DNA from: Ruminococcus sp.
Lineage (GTDB): Bacteria; Bacillota; Clostridia; Oscillospirales; Ruminococcaceae
Direction: 5' to 3'
Assembly (NCBI GenBank): GCA_017542475.1
Contig: JAFXXD010000014.1
Coordinates: 1-64,000, forward strand
DNA: 64,000 nt
Part shown: in pieces, positions 58,257 to 64,000 of the stretch
Numbering within the stretch: the first letter of the stretch is position 1
How the letters are laid out: each line of letters begins with the position of its first letter
The notes under the pieces: model-generated
Databases searched by the model: none
What the model saw: only the letters and a program-made list of their open reading frames with translations
What the model was told of the DNA's origin: nothing
Translations under genes and position numbers: made by a program

Positions 58257-58375
58257 AGTGATAATAATTATGAATTATTAATCACTCGTTTTGTTGTCTC
58301 CTTTCTTTTGTTCTACACATATTTTTCTTTTTATCTCATCTTCAAAACCCGACGGAAACGTCGGGTTTATTTTTT
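58257..58375 (+). ncRNA. Candidate trans-acting small RNA
   Basis: The predicted transcript is about 115 bases. It has a 5' AT-rich hairpin (58258-58285, GTGATAATAATT with AATTATTAATCAC, one bulge). A long unpaired pyrimidine-rich middle (about 58290-58340) contains GTCTCCTTTC, complementary to Shine-Dalgarno sequences. It ends in a strong intrinsic terminator, AAACCCGACG/CGTCGGGTTT with a GAAA loop (58345-58368) plus a T run. This is the typical layout of an SD-blocking regulatory RNA. Short reading frames exist but lack ribosome-binding sites. Confidence 0.6.
58345..58375 (+). terminator. Terminator of the candidate small RNA
   Basis: A perfect 10-bp stem with a GAAA tetraloop, followed by ATTTTTT. 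Confidence 0.92.
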
Positions 58376-58404
58376 GCCATTGCGACATCCCGCGGCAGCC
58401 ATTT

Positions 58405-58697
58405 GTAGGGGGGTATCATCCGCCCGCCGATAACGCACACGGTTTGAATCAACATTGTGTAGGGACGACCACTGGTCGTCCGCTAATGACCTGAACCTCC
58501 ACCGTTTTCGTGATTGCGGACGCGCAATGCGCGTCCCTACAACGATTCCGTGTTTTGAACACCGTCTGCGTCGTCTCTCGCCCTGCCTTTGTGCAAAGCG
58601 GCAACCACTTGTAGGGGCGGGCGTCCTCGACCGCCCACCAATTTACGTATATACTGCCTATAACGAATCGTAGGGGACGCCGCCCTTGGCGTCCCGT
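58405..58697. repeat. Cluster of five family-1 hairpin units
   Basis: Units lie at about 58405-58430, 58459-58483, 58516-58541 (inverted), 58611-58638 and 58670-58697. Arms differ in each but remain self-complementary. No gene is visible. Confidence 0.8.
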
Positions 58698-58780
58698 TTC
58701 CTTCGTTTGTGCAAAGTGGTGAGAGAGTGTGTTATTTTTTGGTCAATGTGACTTAAATTTAATTTGGCAGAAAAAAGATG

Positions 58781-58809
58781 TTTACAAGGGAAACGATTTG
58801 TGGTATAAT
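58781..58809 (+). promoter_or_regulatory. Promoter of the pyruvate:ferredoxin oxidoreductase gene
   Basis: TTTACA (58781-58786), 17 bases, TATAAT (58804-58809). The leader of about 83 bases ends with CAGGAGG. Confidence 0.85.
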
Positions 58810-58898
58810 GTGAGATGAAGTTATATGCGATCTTGCGTGGAAATAACCGTGAGAACGCTCATAACCCCTGAAAAAATCTTTTACAGGAGGTCATTCCT

Positions 58899-61800
58899 AT
58901 GGCTATCACAAGAAAAAAGAAAACAATGGACGGTAATAACGCCGCTGCATATGTTTCTTACGCCTTCACGGAAGTTGCTGGTATCTATCCTATCACACCT
59001 TCCAGCCCGATGGCAGACTATGTAGATCAGTGGTCTGCACAGGGAGTCAAGAACATTTTCGGCACGACCGTTAAGGTCGAGGAGATGCAGTCCGAGGCTG
59101 GTGCAGCAGGTACTGTTCACGGTTCTCTGAACGCCGGTGCACTGACTACAACATATACTGCTTCACAGGGCCTTCTCCTGATGATCCCGAATATGTACAA
59201 GATCGCCGGTGAGCTTCTTCCCTGCGTGTTCCATGTATCTGCACGCTGCGTAGCATCACACGCACTTAACATTTTCGGCGACCACTCCGATGTTTACGCA
59301 TGTCGTCAGACAGGCTTCGCAATGCTCGCTGAGACCAACCCGCAGGAGGTAATGGACCTTGCTGCTGTTGCACATCTTGCATCTATCAAGAGCCGCGTAC
59401 CCTTCATCAACTTCTTCGACGGCTTCCGTACATCTCACGAGATCCAGAAGATCGAGACATGGGATTACGAAGACCTGAAGGAAATGTGCGATATGGATGC
59501 AGTAAAGGCATTCCGTGCACGTGCTCTTAATCCTGAGAATCCTACAATGCGCGGTTCTCACGAGAACGGAGATATCTTCTTCCAGCACCGTGAGGCTTGC
59601 AACTCCTACTACAATGCAGTTCCCGGCATCGTTGAGGAGTATATGGGCAAGGTAAATGAGAAGCTCGGCACAGACTACAAGCTCTTCAACTACTACGGCG
59701 CACCCGATGCAGACCGTGTTATCGTAGCAATGGGCTCTATCTGCGACGTAGCTGAGGAAGTTATCGACTACCTCAACAAGAAGGGCGAGAAGGTAGGTAT
59801 CGTAAAGGTACGTCTGTTCCGTCCCTTCTCTGCTGAGAAGCTCGTTGAGGCTATCCCCGCAACTGCAAAGACGATCGCAGTTCTCGACAGAACAAAGGAG
59901 CCCGGTTCACTCGGCGAGCCTCTCTACCTCGACGTAGTAGCTGCTCTCAATGCTACAGGCAGAAACGGCATCAAGGTCATCGGCGGACGCTACGGTCTCG
60001 GCTCGAAGGATACTCCTCCCGCATCTGTATTTGCTGTATATGCAGAGCTCGCAAAGGCTGATCCCAAGCCGCAGTTCACACTCGGAATCGTTGACGATGT
60101 AACAAACCTCTCACTCGCTGAGGAGGATGCTCCCAACACAGCAGCAGAGGGCACAATCGAGTGCAAGTTCTGGGGTCTCGGCGGCGACGGTACAGTCGGC
60201 GCAAACAAGGACTCCATCAAGATCATCGGCGACCACACCGACAAGTACGTTCAGGCTTACTTCCAGTATGACTCCAAGAAGACAGGCGGTATCACTATCT
60301 CGCACCTGCGTTTCGGTGATAAGCCCATCAAGAGCCCCTACTACATCAACAAGGCTGACTTTGTTGCCTGTCATAACCCGTCCTACATACTCAAGGGCTA
60401 CAAGATGGTCAACGACGTAAAGCCCGGCGGTGTATTCCTCATCAACTGCCAGTGGAAGCCCGAGGAGCTCGACCAGCACCTCACAGCTGATACAAAGCAG
60501 TACATCGCAAAGAACAATATCCAGCTCTATCTGGTAAACGCAATAGACCTCGCACAGGAGATCGGTCTTGGCAAGCGTACCAACACCATTCTCCAGTCTG
60601 CATTCTTCTCACTTTCAAAGGTCCTTCCCGAGGCTGAGGCTATCGGCTATATGAAGGAGAAGGCTCAGAAGTTTATGAAGAAGGGCATCGAGATCGTTCA
60701 GATGAACGAGAAGGCTATCGACGCAGGCGCAACAGCTTACGTCAAGGTAGACGTTCCCGCTGAGTGGGCAAATGCAGTTGATAATTCCGCACCCGCAAAG
60801 CTCGAGGGCTCCGAGAAGCTCGTCAAGATGGTTGAGGGTATCATGAACCCCGTTGGCAAGATGCTCGGCGATACACTTCCCGTTTCCGCATTCAAGGATC
60901 ACGTTGACGGTACATTCGAGCAGGGCGCTGCTGCATATGAGAAGCGCGGAGTTGCAGTAATGGTTCCCGAGTGGAATCAGGATACCTGCGCTAAGTGCAA
61001 CAAGTGTGCATTTGTCTGCCCGCACGCAACTATCCGTCCCTTCGCTCTCACAGAGGCTGAGGCAGCTGCTGCTCCCGAGAACATCAAGATAGCTCCCAAG
61101 CCTATCGTAAAGAGTGACTACAAGTACACACTCGCTGTATCCGCTATGGATTGTATGGGCTGCGGCGTATGTATCGGTGTCTGCCCGACCAAGTCCCTCA
61201 AGATGGTTCCCAGAGAGTCACAGGAGTCACAGCAGGCAGTATTCGATTACTGTGTTGCAAAGGTAACAGAGAAGACAGACGTAGCAACAGACGCTACAGT
61301 TATCTCCAGCCAGTACAAGAAGCCTCTGCTTGAATTCTCAGGCTCGTGCGCAGGCTGTGCCGAGACCTCTTACGCAAGACTTATCACACAGCTCTTCGGT
61401 TCGAGAATGTATATTTCCAACGCAACAGGATGTTCTTCTATCTGGGGCGGTCCTGCTGCAACATCACCCTACACTGTTGACGCAAACGGACACGGTCCTG
61501 CATGGGCAAACTCACTGTTCGAGGACAACGCTGAGCACGGTCTCGGTATGTATCTCGGTCAGAAGGCTATCCGCGAGAGACTCATCGAGGAAGTCAAGGA
61601 AGTTGCTGCAAGCGACAAGGCATCTGCTGAGCTGAAGGCAGCAGCTGAAGAATACCTCGCAACAGTTAACGACGGCGCAAAGAATACAGCTGCAACAGCT
61701 GCACTCGTAGCTGAGATAGAGAAGTGCGCAGACAAGTGCGACAAGTGCGCAGATATCGCAGCAAACAAGAACTACCTCTCCAAGAAGTCCGTATGGATCT

Positions 61801-62432
61801 TCGGCGGCGACGGCTGGGCTTACGATATCGGCTTCGGCGGTCTCGACCACGTACTCGCTACTGGCGAAGATGTAAACATTATGGTATTCGATACCGAGGT
61901 TTACTCCAACACAGGCGGACAGGCTTCCAAGTCCTCCAACATCGGACAGGTAGCACAGTTTGCATCAGCAGGTAAGGCTATCGCAAAGAAGCGTCTTGCT
62001 GATATCGCAATGAGCTACGGCTACATCTATGTAGCACAGATCGCAATGGGTGCTGATATGAACCAGACACTCAAGGCTATCAAGGAAGCAGAGTCCTATC
62101 CGGGACCGTCACTCATCATCGGCTACGCACCTTGTGAGATGCACTCCATCAAGGGCGGTATGACAAATTGTCAGGCTGAGATGGAGAAGGCTGTTAAGTG
62201 CGGCTACTGGAACAACTTCCGCTATGATCCTCGTCTTGCAGCTGAGGGCAAGAACCCGTTCCAGCTCGATTCCAAGGCTCCCACAGAGTCTTATCAGGAC
62301 TTCATTATGAACGAGGCACGTTACAGCGCACTCACACGTTCGTTCCCCGAGCGTGCTAAGGAGCTGTTTGAGAAGGCTGAGGAGACGGCAACAAACCGTT
62401 ATGCTTACCTCACAAAGCTTGCTGAGAAGTAA
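58899..62432 (+). CDS. nifJ: Pyruvate:ferredoxin (flavodoxin) oxidoreductase
   Basis: This 1177-residue single-chain enzyme turns pyruvate and CoA into acetyl-CoA, CO2 and reduced ferredoxin. It is central to anaerobic fermentation. The pyruvate-binding start (T-E-V-A-G-I-Y-P-I-T-P-S-S-P-M), two 4Fe-4S clusters (C-A-K-C-N-K-C-A-F-V-C-P and C-M-G-C-G-V-C-I-G-V-C-P) and the TPP domain (C-A-G-C-A-E-T-S-Y, G-D-G-W-A-Y-D-I-G) are all present. The codon bias is very strong, so it is highly expressed. Confidence 0.98.
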   Translation: MAITRKKKTMDGNNAAAYVSYAFTEVAGIYPITPSSPMADYVDQWSAQGVKNIFGTTVKVEEMQSEAGAAGTVHGSLNAGALTTTYTASQGLLLMIPNMYKIAGELLPCVFHVSARCVASHALNIFGDHSDVYACRQTGFAMLAETNPQEVMDLAAVAHLASIKSRVPFINFFDGFRTSHEIQKIETWDYEDLKEMCDMDAVKAFRARALNPENPTMRGSHENGDIFFQHREACNSYYNAVPGIVEEYMGKVNEKLGTDYKLFNYYGAPDADRVIVAMGSICDVAEEVIDYLNKKGEKVGIVKVRLFRPFSAEKLVEAIPATAKTIAVLDRTKEPGSLGEPLYLDVVAALNATGRNGIKVIGGRYGLGSKDTPPASVFAVYAELAKADPKPQFTLGIVDDVTNLSLAEEDAPNTAAEGTIECKFWGLGGDGTVGANKDSIKIIGDHTDKYVQAYFQYDSKKTGGITISHLRFGDKPIKSPYYINKADFVACHNPSYILKGYKMVNDVKPGGVFLINCQWKPEELDQHLTADTKQYIAKNNIQLYLVNAIDLAQEIGLGKRTNTILQSAFFSLSKVLPEAEAIGYMKEKAQKFMKKGIEIVQMNEKAIDAGATAYVKVDVPAEWANAVDNSAPAKLEGSEKLVKMVEGIMNPVGKMLGDTLPVSAFKDHVDGTFEQGAAAYEKRGVAVMVPEWNQDTCAKCNKCAFVCPHATIRPFALTEAEAAAAPENIKIAPKPIVKSDYKYTLAVSAMDCMGCGVCIGVCPTKSLKMVPRESQESQQAVFDYCVAKVTEKTDVATDATVISSQYKKPLLEFSGSCAGCAETSYARLITQLFGSRMYISNATGCSSIWGGPAATSPYTVDANGHGPAWANSLFEDNAEHGLGMYLGQKAIRERLIEEVKEVAASDKASAELKAAAEEYLATVNDGAKNTAATAALVAEIEKCADKCDKCADIAANKNYLSKKSVWIFGGDGWAYDIGFGGLDHVLATGEDVNIMVFDTEVYSNTGGQASKSSNIGQVAQFASAGKAIAKKRLADIAMSYGYIYVAQIAMGADMNQTLKAIKEAESYPGPSLIIGYAPCEMHSIKGGMTNCQAEMEKAVKCGYWNNFRYDPRLAAEGKNPFQLDSKAPTESYQDFIMNEARYSALTRSFPERAKELFEKAEETATNRYAYLTKLAEK

Positions 62433-62467
62433 TTCTGATACAAAACTGATTGCTCATACGAATAAAA

Positions 62468-62496
62468 GAAGCTCCCCGATTTTCGGGGAGCTTTTT
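62468..62496. terminator. Terminator after nifJ, usable from both sides
   Basis: Stem AAGCTCCCCGA/TCGGGGAGCTT with a 3-base loop and a T run on the plus strand. It also lies just past the stop of the minus-strand gene. Confidence 0.9.
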
Positions 62497-62506
62497 GTAT
62501 ATGCGG

Positions 62507-62938
62507 TCACATCTTTTTCATGTAGTATAGTTTCAGTGCCAGAAATACCAGCAGATTGAACATCATCACAGCAGTCAGTGTTATACATATCTTGATATCA
62601 AAGAAGCCCGCAGCAACAGCCGCAAAGCCGATACCATAGGTAGAAACGGGCAGGAATTTAAAGGCAGTTTCCTTCTCGATAGCCTTGTTTCGCTCGTCAG
62701 TCAGAGCTATGTATTTCTCCTTGAGCTTTTTCTCGTCGCGGAGCAGGACGAGTGCTTCTACCAGCCCTATTATTGAGCAGACTTCAATACTTGTAAGAAG
62801 GCCCATTGAAAGTCCCCGTGCAAAATCGCTTGCTCCTTTTGTAATGAACCAGAGTACAACGAAAAGAATAGGGGCAAAGCCGCACAGCATCAACAGTATC
62901 ATCGAGCGGTTTTTGAGTTTTTTTCTGAATACTTCCAT
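62507..62938 (-). CDS. Four-helix membrane protein, paralogue 1
   Basis: This 143-residue protein has two pairs of hydrophobic segments with a charged middle loop, L-K-E-K-Y-I-A-L-T-D-E-R-N-K-A-I. The neighbour at 62959 has the same layout and a related loop (L-R-R-T-Y-I-K-Q-T-D-E-R). Such proteins are often found next to small XRE regulators in Clostridia. Function is unknown. Confidence 0.78.
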   Translation of the reverse strand: MEVFRKKLKNRSMILLMLCGFAPILFVVLWFITKGASDFARGLSMGLLTSIEVCSIIGLVEALVLLRDEKKLKEKYIALTDERNKAIEKETAFKFLPVSTYGIGFAAVAAGFFDIKICITLTAVMMFNLLVFLALKLYYMKKM

Positions 62939-62958
62939 ATTTTTCTCCTTTTTCCAGT

Positions 62959-63402
62959 TTACATCATTTTAGTGTAAATATACGACACTAAACCTCTCAA
63001 TATTAGTATTGCGACGAGGAGCTGTAAAAGCAACTTGCCTACGGTATTATTATCAATCGTGTTAGTATATATAATACCTGCATAAAGAGCCCCTATAATG
63101 ATATTTAATGTAAGATTTGAAGATTTTGCTTTGATTTGTAGGAGCCTTTCATCAGTTTGTTTTATATATGTTCTCCTGAGTTCTTTTTCGTTTTTGAGCG
63201 TTATAAAGTGCAATCCGAATCCCAGTATTGCCACGAGAAATACTATGAAACAGAGGAGTGCGCTGTTACTTTTTGCTTCGTCACTCATACCGAATAACTG
63301 ACTGCCTAACAGCTTGAAAAACAGCGCTCCCACAACAGAAATGATTGCAAGCACTCCAATTGCGGCAGTTTTTATTATCAGCATTTTTTTGAATTTTTCC
63401 AT
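62959..63402 (-). CDS. Four-helix membrane protein, paralogue 2
   Basis: This 147-residue protein has four hydrophobic segments (about 10-32, 48-68, 98-115, 122-142) and the shared loop motif Y-I-x-x-T-D-E-R in the middle. It lies between the XRE gene and paralogue 1 in one probable operon. It is more A/T-rich than most of the window, which hints at recent arrival. Confidence 0.78.
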   Translation of the reverse strand: MEKFKKMLIIKTAAIGVLAIISVVGALFFKLLGSQLFGMSDEAKSNSALLCFIVFLVAILGFGLHFITLKNEKELRRTYIKQTDERLLQIKAKSSNLTLNIIIGALYAGIIYTNTIDNNTVGKLLLQLLVAILILRGLVSYIYTKMM

Positions 63403-63466
63403 AATAATTCTCCTTAAAAATAGTACGAGTGATGATATTTGAACTGAAAACGAACAGTGCCGAGGG

Positions 63467-63718
63467 TCATTTTTCCCTGAAAATAGGGCTGTTCAGAAGC
63501 AGCGCAGTTATGTCGATATTCTCGTCGCCCTCAAAAATGAACAGTTCTTCGATGGAAACGCCAAAAAACTGCGCCGCCTTGTGAGCGAGCGTCAGAGAAG
63601 CGTTATATTTGCCGTTTTCGAGTGAGATTATCGTCTGCCGAGTGACGCTCAGAGCGTCTGCGAGCTCCTGCTGAGTGACCCTCCGCGACTTCCGCATTTC
63701 CTGTATTTTGTTTTTCAA
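63467..63718 (-). CDS. XRE-family transcription regulator
   Basis: This 83-residue helix-turn-helix protein has the sequence V-T-Q-Q-E-L-A-D-A-L-S-V-T-R-Q-T-I-I-S-L-E-N-G in one continuous HTH (about residues 14-36). It heads a minus-strand operon with two membrane proteins. Repeated boxes over its own promoter suggest autoregulation. AAAGGAGG lies upstream of the ATG. Confidence 0.93.
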   Translation of the reverse strand: MKNKIQEMRKSRRVTQQELADALSVTRQTIISLENGKYNASLTLAHKAAQFFGVSIEELFIFEGDENIDITALLLNSPIFREK

Positions 63719-63737
63719 AGTATCAGCCTCCTTTGAA

Positions 63738-63799
63738 GTAAAGCTTACTTTACATAAAGTATAGCACGCTTTACATTTTTTGTCAAGTACACTTTACAT
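63738..63799 (-). promoter_or_regulatory. XRE promoter with three CTTTACAT boxes
   Basis: On the minus strand TTGACA (63781-63786), 17 bases, TATACT (63758-63763). Three (A/G)CTTTACAT boxes start at 63747, 63768 and 63791, about two helix turns apart. The first forms a palindrome GTAAAG-CTTA-CTTTAC (63738-63753). They flank and separate the -10 and -35 boxes, as an autorepressor operator would. Confidence 0.75.
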
Positions 63800-63818
63800 A
63801 TTTTTATATTTTAACAAA

Positions 63819-63850
63819 ACAAGCTCCCCGACATCGGAGAGCCTGTTTTT
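63819..63850 (-). terminator. Terminator of the gene at the right edge
   Basis: Arms 63819-63830 and 63835-63846 pair with two mismatches. On the minus strand a T-rich tail follows, about 35 bases past the stop of the partial gene. Confidence 0.65.
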
Positions 63851-63883
63851 CAGGAAAGCGAAGAGTGATTTAGTTAAGACTTT

Positions 63884-64000
63884 TTATTTCACTTTTGCAA
63901 AGAGATATCTGACAGACCATAACATACAAGCTGCAATAAAACAAAGACATATAACCGTGAAAGCTCCGAGGAGCAGTCCGAAGAATGCGGTATCGAACCA
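63884..64000 (-). CDS. C-terminal end of a membrane protein (partial)
   Basis: The frame is open to the right edge and gives 38 residues. They hold one hydrophobic helix (F-F-G-L-L-L-G-A-F-T-V-I-C-L then more) and a basic end, R-Y-L-F-A-K-V-K. The rest of the gene is outside the window, so its identity is unknown. It points the same way as the XRE operon but has its own terminator. Confidence 0.6.
   Translation of the reverse strand, partial: WFDTAFFGLLLGAFTVICLCFIAACMLWSVRYLFAKVK

Noticed and set aside
62507..63718. XRE gene and membrane proteins as a toxin-antitoxin pair
   Set aside because: There are two large four-helix proteins and no typical toxin; a regulator with membrane partners fits better.
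1..64000. tRNA, rRNA or CRISPR array in the window
   Set aside because: No cloverleaf with a GGTTCGA-type arm, no rRNA-like stretch and no array of equal direct repeats with unique spacers was seen. The repeats found are hairpin families.

Overview
The window looks like a chromosome segment of a cellulosome-producing Ruminococcus (Oscillospiraceae, Firmicutes). The evidence is several secreted proteins with dockerin modules and Thr-rich linkers (a GH26 mannanase, a GH48 cellulase, a WG-repeat protein and a tiny single-repeat dockerin protein), a Firmicute core operon around priA and prkC, strong Shine-Dalgarno sequences, and the repeat-hairpin families typical of such genomes. The species cannot be named from the sequence alone.

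Layout. 1-2300: 3' part of a wall-anchored Cna-B/SpaA-type protein. 2793-5938: a six-gene operon (small membrane protein, nth, two small or unknown genes, yjbQ, sirtuin). 6058-8391: dockerin-bearing GH26 enzyme. 8507-9634 (minus): tautomerase and coaX. 9911-11998: GNAT, VOC and coaBC. 12462-14236 (minus): a small basic protein and a DUF1846 protein. 14370-19113 (minus): a GldA/GldF/GldG-like ABC system with a DUF4340 protein. 19436-22258: GH48 cellulase behind a perfect consensus promoter and a structured leader. 22574-36598: a long core operon yicC-remA-gmk-rpoZ-priA-def-fmt-(Zn peptidase)-rsmB-rlmN-stp-prkC-rsgA-thiN-spoVM; the last gene has only 27 codons. 36640-40103: WG-repeat dockerin protein, followed by a structured inverted-repeat element. 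40346-41638 (minus): YtaF-like and VanZ-like genes. 41848-46921: an unknown membrane protein, xylA, two small genes and xylB. 47206-47976 (minus): M23 peptidase. 48175-49815: a flavin-reductase-like protein and a rhodanese-TtcA fusion. 50124-55091: metG, serC and serA. 55110-55389: a probable type I toxin-antitoxin locus. 55485-57853: mini-dockerin protein and CIRCE-controlled htpG. 58222-58375: candidate small RNA. 58899-62432: pyruvate:ferredoxin oxidoreductase. 62507-63718 (minus): an XRE regulator with two paralogous membrane proteins. 63884-64000: C-terminal end of another membrane protein.

How the genes work together. The cellulase, the mannanase and xylA/xylB fit a fibre-degrading, sugar-fermenting life, with PFOR in the central energy pathway and serC/serA for serine. 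The core operon joins nucleotide metabolism, replication restart, translation start, RNA methylation and the Stp/PrkC signalling pair. SpoVM and YtaF point to a sporulation programme.

The intergenic space is crowded with three families of palindromic repeats. The most striking new item is 55110-55389. A 28-codon hydrophobic peptide gene on the minus strand and a short plus-strand RNA converge on one bidirectional terminator. They share a direct repeat that makes the RNA complementary to the peptide's start-codon region, which is the arrangement of the par (Fst/RNAII) type I toxin-antitoxin system.
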